Positions 1 to 7,416 of a stretch of 64,000 nt of DNA are shown in pieces (positions within the stretch are counted from its first letter, which is position 1; each line of letters begins with the position of its first letter). Origin of the DNA: Niveispirillum lacus (lineage in GTDB: Bacteria; Pseudomonadota; Alphaproteobacteria; Azospirillales; Azospirillaceae); contig NZ_NOXU01000032.1 in assembly GCF_002251795.1 (NCBI RefSeq), positions 248,001 through 312,000 of the forward strand. Direction: 5' to 3'. The notes under the pieces are model-generated. The model did no database searches, was not told where the DNA came from, and was given only the letters and a program-made list of their open reading frames with translations. The position numbers and the translations under genes were made by a program.

Positions 1-215
1 TGCGTGATATCATCGACGCGGCCCTGCGCACCTCAATCCGCCTGACAAACCGACGGAAGGGTGTTCGTCTGGCCAGCGTCGCCGACCACCAGAAAGTGGC
101 CGATGCGATAGCTGCCGGCGACGCCGATGGGGCCGCCATCGCCATGCGCCATCTCATCGTCGAGGCCATGACCCTGATCGAAAGCGCCGTTAACAAGGGC
201 GACGAGGGGGAATAA
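1..215 (+). CDS. GntR-family regulator, FCD-domain C-terminus (partial)
   Basis: Only the last 70 codons are inside the window; the reading frame enters at base 3 and stops with TAA at 213-215. The visible part reads as the final helices of an FCD ligand-binding domain (FadR/GntR subgroup): a histidine-containing stretch ADHQKVADAIAAGD followed by an AMRHLI helix, the usual end of this all-helical metabolite-sensing domain. The DNA-binding part lies upstream and is not visible. It converges on the polysaccharide locus and could control it, but the best operator in that locus has LacI-type rather than GntR-type symmetry, so the link is only positional. Confidence 0.7.
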   Translation, partial: RDIIDAALRTSIRLTNRRKGVRLASVADHQKVADAIAAGDADGAAIAMRHLIVEAMTLIESAVNKGDEGE

Positions 216-232
216 CCCCCTGAACCCGGAGT

Positions 233-258
233 CCCAGTGATCGTCGCCGGTCACTGGG
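233..258. terminator. hairpin between convergent genes
   Basis: A perfect 8-bp inverted repeat (CCCAGTGA / TCACTGGG) with a 10-nt loop lies just after the GntR stop codon and before the end of the convergent SGNH gene. It lacks a clear T-run on either strand, so it may be a weak or Rho-assisted terminator. Confidence 0.4.
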
Positions 259-300
259 CTTGCGTTAGCGACACCGCCAAACGGACCGTCCCCCCTTCCC

Positions 301-1005
301 TTACACGATGCTCATGGCCTTTAACGCCACCGGCCCCATGGCGAGATAGCCCGCGCGGTTGGGGTGGACAGGGTCCAAGCCCAGTTCGGCCTTCAAGCCG
401 TTGGCGGCATCGGCCAGGGCCGGCCAGTAATCAATATAGGTATACCCCTGATCGCGGCAGAAGCCCTTTATCCAGGTGTTCAGGGCCAGGATACGCGCGG
501 TTGGATCCGCGACCGATTTGCGCCAGTAGATATCGCGGGCGGGTGGCACTGAACCGATAAACACCTTCATCCCCGCAGCATTGGCCAGGGTTGCCATGGC
601 CGCCAGATTGTCGTGGGTCAGGCTGGGATCATAGGGGCCACCATTCTCGGCAACGTCGTTGGTGCCGGCCAGAATATGCACCGCACGCGATTGCAGCTTC
701 AGGACATCCGGCGTGAAGCGCAGCAGCATCTGTGACGTGGTCTGCCCGGAAATCCCGCGTCCGATAAAGCCGTTGGCGGGGAAGAACGCCCCGTCATGTT
801 CGGGCCGGGCCCAGTTCTCCGTGATGCTGTCACCCATGAACACAACCCGTCTTTTGTCGGCGGGCAAGGCCTTGTCTTTAACATTGGTGGGGGCATAACG
901 GCCACGGTTGGCCCAATCACCGTCACCCGCCCCTTCTGCCGAAGCCGGCATGGCTGCCAGCAGCGGCAGGGTGGGAAGGGCGGCCAACAGATGACGACGG
1001 TTCAT
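301..1005 (-). CDS. SGNH/GDSL-type esterase, exported
   Basis: A 234-residue SGNH hydrolase. Residues 1-24 form an export signal beginning MNRRHLL, which looks Tat-like (twin arginine followed by a hydrophobic stretch). Family blocks are clear: GDSI with nucleophile Ser60, an RGISG oxyanion block at 83-87, GTND with Asn116, and DPVH with Asp211 and His214 completing the catalytic set. Such enzymes remove acetyl or other acyl groups; in this neighbourhood a role as an acetyl esterase on decorated hemicellulose oligosaccharides is reasonable but inferred. It is the last gene of the minus-strand series, separated from the GH31 gene by a strong hairpin with a T-rich tail, so it may be expressed at a lower level or from its own promoter. 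Confidence 0.85.
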   Translation of the reverse strand: MNRRHLLAALPTLPLLAAMPASAEGAGDGDWANRGRYAPTNVKDKALPADKRRVVFMGDSITENWARPEHDGAFFPANGFIGRGISGQTTSQMLLRFTPDVLKLQSRAVHILAGTNDVAENGGPYDPSLTHDNLAAMATLANAAGMKVFIGSVPPARDIYWRKSVADPTARILALNTWIKGFCRDQGYTYIDYWPALADAANGLKAELGLDPVHPNRAGYLAMGPVALKAMSIV

Positions 1006-1020
1006 GGTTCCGATCCCTGA

Positions 1021-1057
1021 ATATAAAGAAACGAGGGCCGGGATAAGCCCGACCCTC
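1021..1057 (-). terminator. Rho-independent terminator after GH31 gene
   Basis: On the minus strand a 10-bp stem (GAGGGTCGGG / CCCGGCCCTC, one G-U pair, loop CTTAT) is followed by GTTTCTTTATAT. It sits directly after the GH31 stop codon and before the SGNH start, so it would end or attenuate the upstream transcript. Confidence 0.7.
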
Positions 1058-1068
1058 GCTCACCCTTC

Positions 1069-3969
1069 TCAGCGCTTCACGACGATCTGCTTGCCGTCGT
1101 AAACCACCTCACGCTCTCCCTTCACGTTGAAGTCGGTCGCCTTGCTGTTGGGGCCGTCGATCCAGCGCACGCGGATGGTCCGCTTTTTCACCATGCCGGG
1201 GAAGGCACCCTGTCGGTCAGCGATGGTCAATTCGCCCTTGGCCTGGCTCCAGCTTATCTTGATGCGGCTGAATTCACCCTTCTCATAGCCATAGGTGGTG
1301 CCTTCATCCTCATAGAGGTCGAAGGACCCATCGGCCCCAGCATAGACGTTGATCAACAGCGAACCATCCTGCTTGTCTGCCGTCGACTGCACGGCCGGGC
1401 CGGTCGGGATGATGGCCCCTTCCCGCACGAACAGCGGGATGCGGGTCAGCGGCGCATCCACGGTGACTTGTTGGCCACCCGTCAGCTTCTCACCCGTGTA
1501 GAAATCCACCCAGTTAGCCCCGGCGGGCAGATACACTTCCTTGGCCGTGGCGCCTTGCGTATAGACGGGGGCCACCAGGATGCTGGGACCGAAAAGGTAC
1601 TGCGTGCCCAGATTCTTCACCTTGGGATCGGCCGGAAAATCCTGCGCCAGGGCGCGCATGATGGTGCCGTCCTTGTGCCAGGTGTCACCGGCCAGTGTGT
1701 AGATATAGGGCAGCAGGCTGTAGCGCAGCTTGGTGTACCAGACCATGGACTGATACACGTCGGAACCTTCCGGCGCGATATTATAGATCTCGCGCAGCGG
1801 GAACTGCCCGTGGCTGCGGAACAGCGGGCTGAAAGCCCCGAACTGGAACCAGCGCAGGTTCAACTCCCGCCATTCAGCCTGATCCTCCGGCTTCATGGGC
1901 TGGGCCTCGAACCGCTTTTCAACCGAGAAGCCACCAATATCAGAGGTCCAGTTGGGCAGGCCCGACAGGGAGGTGCTGATGCCTGCCGCGATCTGATGTT
2001 CCAGATCGACAAAGCGTGACACCACATCACCCGACCAGACCGCCATACCATGGCGCTGCTGACCGGCGAAGCCAGACCGGGTCAGGATGAAGCTGCGCTG
2101 ACCGCCATCATCGCGGCGTTCACCCTCATACACGGCCTTGGTCTGCATCAGAGGATAGGTATTGAAAAAGGCCGCCCCCGGCCCCATCGCCGTGGGGCCA
2201 ATGCGCAGTTTCACCTCTTCAATTGGCAAGTTGGAATGGACGTCCGGTTCGGTATTGTCCAGCCACCAGGCATCAATCTTCAGCACGTTCAGTTTGTCGC
2301 GCATCTGTCGCCAGAAGATATCGCGCGCTTCCTGGCTGTAGGGATCGTAATGGGCGTTCAGATAGCCCTCTCCGATCCAATCCCGTTCGCCCATCTCAAC
2401 ATTGCGACGGTAGATATAGCCCTTGGCGTCCAGCTCCTTGTAATGCTCCGTATTGGGATAGAATTTGGGCCAGACGGAGATCATGAAGCGGGCGTTCAGC
2501 TTGTGCACTTCCTGCACCATGCCGGCCGGATCGGGGAAGCGGGCCTTATCGAAATCATGGCTGCCCCAGGCATCCTCGGGCCAGTAGTTCCAGTCCAGAA
2601 CGATATTGTCCAACGGGATACCGCGCTTGCGATATTCCTTGACCGTGCCCACCACCTCGTCCTGGGTCTTGTACCGCTCCCGGCTTTGCCAGAACCCATA
2701 GGCCCAGCGCGGCAGCACGACCGACTTGCCGGTCAATTGGCGGTACCCGGCAATCACCCCGTCAATGTCGTCACCGGCGATGACATAATAGTCCAGCGCA
2801 TGGGCCACTTCCGACGATAGCGACAGGGCATAACGCTGTTCAGGCGGCAGGGGGTCTTGATGCGACACGCCGATATAGCCGCCATCGGGCTGCCATTCGA
2901 CGCGGATATCGTGCTGTTTGCCCGCTTCCAGGGCGACCTCGAAATTATGGAACCAGGGGTTCCAGTTCTGACGCCAGCGATGGATAATTTCCTTTCCGTC
3001 AATGAAGACGGTGGCATAGCCCGATGAATAGAGCTGGAACTTATGCGTGCCGGCCTTGTCGGTGCTGATCTTGCCCTGCCAGGTGACCTTCTGGCCCGGC
3101 GTGTCACGGGTCTTGTCGGGGCGGCGGTTTCCGCCCACCTCTGCCGGCCAGACCAACAGATCATCCAGATCGCGCCAGTCGATCTTGCTCTCCCGTCGAA
3201 CCAGCTTGGCCTCGCCATCCTTGCTATAGGTGGCAGTCAAGGCCCCTTCCTTGCCCTCGGCATCAAACAGCTTCAGCGACCCATCCAGATCGGCGTAATC
3301 ATGCGGCACGCCAAAACGGGTGATGGAGTTGTTGTCCCATAACAGGCCGTAGTTGCGGCTGGACACCACGAAGGGCACGGCGATGTCCATATTGTGCTGG
3401 GCCAGACGCAGATCCTCGCCGTTCCAGTTCAGCACCCCGTTCTGATGCTGACCCAGGCCGTAAAACGCCTCATCCGTACCGGGATTAAAGGTCTGGCTGA
3501 TCGTGTAATAGTCGCGGTCCAGCACCTTCACGGGCGCGATGGAACCGCGATCCTTTTCGGCCAGCAGTTCTTTGCCGTTCTTGTCCAGGAAACGGACGGT
3601 ACCCGTAGCCAGTGTCAGTTCCGCGACCAGGGCCGGCGTCTTCAGGCGGGCGACCTTGCCATCCTGTTCGATACTGAAACCATCCTTGGCGGGACCAGCC
3701 ACCGTGACCAGACTGGCAGGAAGATCCAGACTGTCGGTCGGCGCCGCCGTGACACGGATGGTGCGATCGTTGATCACCTGCAGACGCAGCTTCTTCACCG
3801 GGCCCGAAGCCAAGGTGGCGACCAGACCATCCTGGGTCTGCTGCACGGAACCCGGCTGCACCACCTGAACCACGGTGTCGCCACCGGATTTGGCCCCGCC
3901 ATCACAGCCGGCCAGCAGCAGCAGCGGCAAAAGGGCCGCACGGGCCAGCATTGTGGATCGAAAAGTCAT
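1069..3969 (-). CDS. GH31 alpha-xylosidase-like lipoprotein with PA14 insert
   Basis: A 966-residue family GH31 glycosidase. The start at 3969 is chosen because a GGGAG ribosome site lies about 10 nt upstream and because the product then begins with a lipoprotein signal ending LLAGC (lipidated Cys22). An N-terminal galactose-mutarotase-like sheet leads into an inserted PA14-like module at roughly residues 255-370 (KISTDKAGTHKFQLYSSG, FIDGKEI). The catalytic barrel holds WWLDNTEPD with nucleophile Asp571 and WSGDVV with acid/base Asp648. PA14-bearing GH31 proteins include the xyloglucan alpha-xylosidase Xyl31A of Cellvibrio. With GH35 and GH3 next door, removal of alpha-xylose from xyloglucan oligosaccharides at the outer or periplasmic membrane face is the best prediction; alpha-glucosidase remains possible. 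Confidence 0.88.
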   Translation of the reverse strand: MTFRSTMLARAALLPLLLLAGCDGGAKSGGDTVVQVVQPGSVQQTQDGLVATLASGPVKKLRLQVINDRTIRVTAAPTDSLDLPASLVTVAGPAKDGFSIEQDGKVARLKTPALVAELTLATGTVRFLDKNGKELLAEKDRGSIAPVKVLDRDYYTISQTFNPGTDEAFYGLGQHQNGVLNWNGEDLRLAQHNMDIAVPFVVSSRNYGLLWDNNSITRFGVPHDYADLDGSLKLFDAEGKEGALTATYSKDGEAKLVRRESKIDWRDLDDLLVWPAEVGGNRRPDKTRDTPGQKVTWQGKISTDKAGTHKFQLYSSGYATVFIDGKEIIHRWRQNWNPWFHNFEVALEAGKQHDIRVEWQPDGGYIGVSHQDPLPPEQRYALSLSSEVAHALDYYVIAGDDIDGVIAGYRQLTGKSVVLPRWAYGFWQSRERYKTQDEVVGTVKEYRKRGIPLDNIVLDWNYWPEDAWGSHDFDKARFPDPAGMVQEVHKLNARFMISVWPKFYPNTEHYKELDAKGYIYRRNVEMGERDWIGEGYLNAHYDPYSQEARDIFWRQMRDKLNVLKIDAWWLDNTEPDVHSNLPIEEVKLRIGPTAMGPGAAFFNTYPLMQTKAVYEGERRDDGGQRSFILTRSGFAGQQRHGMAVWSGDVVSRFVDLEHQIAAGISTSLSGLPNWTSDIGGFSVEKRFEAQPMKPEDQAEWRELNLRWFQFGAFSPLFRSHGQFPLREIYNIAPEGSDVYQSMVWYTKLRYSLLPYIYTLAGDTWHKDGTIMRALAQDFPADPKVKNLGTQYLFGPSILVAPVYTQGATAKEVYLPAGANWVDFYTGEKLTGGQQVTVDAPLTRIPLFVREGAIIPTGPAVQSTADKQDGSLLINVYAGADGSFDLYEDEGTTYGYEKGEFSRIKISWSQAKGELTIADRQGAFPGMVKKRTIRVRWIDGPNSKATDFNVKGEREVVYDGKQIVVKR

Positions 3970-4023
3970 GCGTCTGTTTCTCCCTCGCAAACTGCCAATG
4001 TTGTTGATGGGGGCCTGCGCCCC

Positions 4024-5646
4024 TCACTTCGTCGGATATGTCGCCAGTTTCACGCGCAGGATCTGGGCGCGGTCCGTCAGGTTCAGGCCATAATCGGTTT
4101 GGTCGCCGTTCCAGACGCGATCCGCGACCCAGACGCCATCGACAAATCGCCCTTCCTCCACCCGGTCGAAGAGGCGACCGCGCCCGTCGCGCGTGCTGAC
4201 AAAATCCACGCGCACATGCATGCCGGTGACCAGATAGTCATCCTTGCCCATCTCAATCACCACGGCCCCCCCCATGGGCGTGGGGTTGCCGGGCGGCTTG
4301 TCCATGCCGAACTGGCCCAGCCCATAGGACAGTTCCAGTGTCCAGGGTGCCTCGCCCAGGGTGATGGCCTCGCGGTGCTCGGCCTGCGGCTCCGCCCCAC
4401 CCCAGACTTTGCCCTTCAGGCTGCGTTCGGCAATCAGGCTGGCCAACGGCGTGACCGCACGATAGGCCAAGGCAAAGGGCGCCAGGGTTTCCGGTGTGAT
4501 CTTCGTGGCCCCCAAGGGGGCGTTGGAATAGCCGGTATAATCCAGACCAAACGGGCTGAACCCGATCCCCTGCTGCCCCAGCACCGCGAACAGATAGCGG
4601 GCATAGACCGCCTTGCTGCCCATCTCTGCCACCATCAGGGCATTGTCGGGCCGGCCATATTGTTCCAGCGTCTTGGTATAGGGCGCATAGCCGTCCATAT
4701 AGATGTCGGGCGCCAGAAAATCGATATTGGGTGCCGCAGCCTTCCAGATATCCAGCACGTTCCAGGTCGGTCCGCCGGCAGAATAGGTGTAGGGGTCCTG
4801 GTCATTGAACGGGTCGCGCAGCGCCGCGTTCACATACATGGGCAGGTCATATTCCTTGATACCCGCGGCCGCCACCTCGTCGCAGTAGCGACCGATATGC
4901 CAGGCGTGGAAAAATTCATCAGCATCCTTGCCGAACACGTCGCGCCAGGTTCCAGGCTTCTTGCCCATGGCCTTCACCAGATCGGCGGGAACGGGGCCGT
5001 TGAACAGCTTTTCCGCCACCTTGCCATGGTCACGGATGGCGCCATAGGTGCCGACCTCATTCTGTACCTGAACCATGATGACCGTGCGCTGGGGGTCCAC
5101 CTTCTTCAGATGGCGCATCAGGGCGGCAAAGGCGCGTTTGTCGGCCTCCAGCGTTTCCTTACCATGGGGGGACAAGGAATTGCGGATGATGCCCTTGGCC
5201 TCCACCACACGCGGGAAACGGTCATTGTTCAGCTTGACCCAGGCAGGTGCGTAATTGGGGCTGTTATTCTTCCAGGTGGCAAACCACAGCGGGATCAGCC
5301 GTACATTATTGGCGCGGGCCTGTTCCAGCAGATGATCGACAAAGCTGAAATCGAACTGACCTTCCTTGGGTTCGATCTGCTCCCAGGCGATGGGCACCTG
5401 AACCGTGTTGGCGCCCACCTCCTTCACCGCCGGCCAGACCTGGGTCAGGGGAGCGGGATAGTTGCTGGAATTATTGACCTGCGCGCCCAGGATCAGGAAC
5501 GGCTTGCCATCCACCAGCAGGGCATGGCGTCCCTGTTCAGTGACCATACGCGGCAGGGGGGCATCGGCGGCCAGCACCGGGCCGGCCAACAGGCCGACCG
5601 ACAGAAGGCCGGCAGCCAACAGTTTGGAAAAGCAGGAAACAGGCAT
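4024..5646 (-). CDS. GH35 beta-galactosidase (DUF5597-type)
   Basis: A 540-residue exported GH35 enzyme. The ATG at 5646 has GGAG five bases upstream; a GTG one codon earlier is too close to it. The signal peptide ends near ADAPLP (about residue 28). The barrel shows VQNEVGTYG with acid/base Glu197 and MVAEMGSK with nucleophile Glu341, and the C-terminal part resembles the DUF5597 domain found in this GH35 branch. Related proteins such as Cellvibrio Bgl35A remove beta-galactose from xyloglucan side chains, which exposes xylose for the GH31 enzyme encoded next. The gap to the GH31 gene is only 54 bp, so the two are probably co-transcribed. Confidence 0.9.
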   Translation of the reverse strand: MPVSCFSKLLAAGLLSVGLLAGPVLAADAPLPRMVTEQGRHALLVDGKPFLILGAQVNNSSNYPAPLTQVWPAVKEVGANTVQVPIAWEQIEPKEGQFDFSFVDHLLEQARANNVRLIPLWFATWKNNSPNYAPAWVKLNNDRFPRVVEAKGIIRNSLSPHGKETLEADKRAFAALMRHLKKVDPQRTVIMVQVQNEVGTYGAIRDHGKVAEKLFNGPVPADLVKAMGKKPGTWRDVFGKDADEFFHAWHIGRYCDEVAAAGIKEYDLPMYVNAALRDPFNDQDPYTYSAGGPTWNVLDIWKAAAPNIDFLAPDIYMDGYAPYTKTLEQYGRPDNALMVAEMGSKAVYARYLFAVLGQQGIGFSPFGLDYTGYSNAPLGATKITPETLAPFALAYRAVTPLASLIAERSLKGKVWGGAEPQAEHREAITLGEAPWTLELSYGLGQFGMDKPPGNPTPMGGAVVIEMGKDDYLVTGMHVRVDFVSTRDGRGRLFDRVEEGRFVDGVWVADRVWNGDQTDYGLNLTDRAQILRVKLATYPTK

Positions 5647-5679
5647 CACGGCTCCATTCGGGGTCGGGTGCAGAACATC

Positions 5680-7194
5680 TCAGGCGGCAGTGGCTGACGC
5701 TTTGCAGTGGCGGTTGATGAAATCACGGTGTAATGGCATCGCAGCCACGGACCGGCGCACATGGTCCAGATGCCGCGACAGGCGCTGTCGCAAATCAGGC
5801 TCGCGCACCACATCCGCCATCGGGTCGTAGGCGATGGGCTCTATCCCCTGACCCAGGAACACCGCAACCCAACTGGCCTCGACAAATAGCTGCCCATCGA
5901 CCCTTGCCACCCGTCCGCGCGCGCGGAACAGCTCCATCTTGTGGCGCAGACTGTCGGGAACGGGCATGGTCCGCACATAATTCCAGAAGTCGGAATCATC
6001 ACGGTCTGTCGCGTGGTAATGCAGGATCAGGAAGTCGCGGATATGTTCATATTCCGCCTCTGTCAGGCGGTTGAACTCATCGCGCGTCACCTGATCCTTG
6101 ATATCGGTAGGCATCAGGGCCAGCAGACGGAACAGGGCTGTCTGCACCAGATGGATCGATGTGCTTTCCAGTGGCTCCAGGAAACCTGACGCCAGGCCGA
6201 TGGCCACTACATTGCGTTCCCAGCACCGTTCGCGCCGTCCCGCAGTGAAGCGCAGGGGCCGTGGATCGGCCTGCACCTTGCCATCCAGATTGCCAAGCAG
6301 AATGGCTTCTGCCTCTTCGTCCGACATGAAAGCAGATGAATAGACATGGCCGTTGCCGATCCTGTGCTGCAAGGGAATACGCCACTGCCAGCCGGCGGTA
6401 TGCGCGGTGGAGCGGGTATAGGGCGTGATCGCCTCTCCCCCTTCGCACGGGACAGCCAGGGCGCGGTCACAGGGCAAATACCGGCTCCAATCCTTGAACC
6501 CGACCCCCAGCGTCTGGCCCAGCAACAGGGAGCGGAAGCCAGAGCAGTCGATGAACAGGTCGCCGGTGACGCTGCTGCCATCGGCGAGATCAAGATGGGT
6601 GACATAACCATCTTCGGCGCGCTGCCGGATACTGGTGATGCGCCCCTCGATCCGCGTCACACCGGCGCGCGTCGCGTAGTCGCGCAGATAGGCCGCATAA
6701 AGGGCCGCATCGAAATGATAGGCATAGGCCAGAACCGGCCCGCCCGGCGGCCCATCGGGCATTTCCGGCGCAAAGCGCCCCTGTCGTGCAGCGGCAATGG
6801 CAGGGCAGTAATCACCGATATCCGTGCCATCGCCCAGTGCGCGCAGGCGCAACCAGTAATGATGGAACGATACGGCATCCATGTTGCCGCCATAGGTGCC
6901 GAACGGATGGATGTAGGACTGGCCCTTGCGGTGCCAGTTACGAAACTCAATTCCCAGCTTAAAGCTGGCTTGGGTGCGAGCGACAAAGTCGCGTTCATCA
7001 ATACCCAGAAGCTGGTTAAAGAATTGGATGGGCGGAATGGTGGCCTCACCCACGCCGACCGTGCCGATTTCGGTAGATTCAATCAGGGTAATCCGACCCA
7101 AACGGCCCTTCGTCGACTTGGCCAGAATGGCTGCCGCCATCCACCCTGCGGTACCACCGCCGACAATGACAATGTCATGTGCCTTGGACTTCAT
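5680..7194 (-). CDS. flavin-dependent halogenase (tryptophan halogenase family)
   Basis: A 504-residue protein of the flavin-dependent tryptophan-halogenase family. An FADH2-binding GGGTAG lies at residues 12-17, the catalytic-type lysine at Lys79 (ASFKLGIEF), the diagnostic WQWRIP at 269-274 (WxWxIP), and a glutamate at Glu343 in LEPLEST, equivalent to the substrate-region Glu of PrnA. All key positions are intact. Genes of this family often sit beside TonB-dependent receptors in sugar loci of Caulobacter-, Xanthomonas- and Alteromonas-type bacteria, where their substrate is unknown. Here it lies between the receptor and GH35. Two adjacent ATG codons exist; the second has better spacing from GGGAGG. 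A reductase partner is not encoded nearby. Confidence 0.88.
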   Translation of the reverse strand: MKSKAHDIVIVGGGTAGWMAAAILAKSTKGRLGRITLIESTEIGTVGVGEATIPPIQFFNQLLGIDERDFVARTQASFKLGIEFRNWHRKGQSYIHPFGTYGGNMDAVSFHHYWLRLRALGDGTDIGDYCPAIAAARQGRFAPEMPDGPPGGPVLAYAYHFDAALYAAYLRDYATRAGVTRIEGRITSIRQRAEDGYVTHLDLADGSSVTGDLFIDCSGFRSLLLGQTLGVGFKDWSRYLPCDRALAVPCEGGEAITPYTRSTAHTAGWQWRIPLQHRIGNGHVYSSAFMSDEEAEAILLGNLDGKVQADPRPLRFTAGRRERCWERNVVAIGLASGFLEPLESTSIHLVQTALFRLLALMPTDIKDQVTRDEFNRLTEAEYEHIRDFLILHYHATDRDDSDFWNYVRTMPVPDSLRHKMELFRARGRVARVDGQLFVEASWVAVFLGQGIEPIAYDPMADVVREPDLRQRLSRHLDHVRRSVAAMPLHRDFINRHCKASATAA

Positions 7195-7269
7195 CATCCA
7201 TCCTCCCGGTCACCTGCGCCTTTGCGGCACTTTGGATAACGGTAACATCGTCCGACTTAGGCCCGCCCT

Positions 7270-7307
7270 AAAAAAGAAGGCCCGGACCGGCGGTGACGCC
7301 GGTCCGG
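7270..7307 (-). terminator. strong Rho-independent terminator after TonB receptor gene
   Basis: On the minus strand a perfect 11-bp GC-rich stem (CCGGACCGGCG / CGCCGGTCCGG, 4-nt loop) is followed by GCCTTCTTTTTTAG. It lies about 110 bp after the receptor stop codon and upstream of the halogenase gene. A second 8-bp hairpin (CATCGGTC / GACCGATG) lies at 7349-7374. Confidence 0.85.
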
Positions 7308-7416
7308 AAGTTTCCAGCCCTGGGAGGGGTCTGGGAGCCTTAACGGGCGCCCATCGGTCAGGGTGACCGACCGATGCCAAGCCGCAGAAGAGCGGCGCCC
7401 GGTACCTGAGGAACAG

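Noticed and set aside
3394-5697. 767-codon open frame on the plus strand opposite GH31 and GH35
   Set aside because: It is antisense to two genes with complete catalytic motifs, has no recognisable domain and is explained by third-position GC bias. The same applies to 25461-27614 (+) and 42704-44716 (-).
7349-7374. separate riboswitch in the gap after the TonB receptor gene
   Set aside because: The two hairpins there are simple stems, the nearer one to the halogenase gene being an intrinsic terminator; no conserved riboswitch core was recognised.
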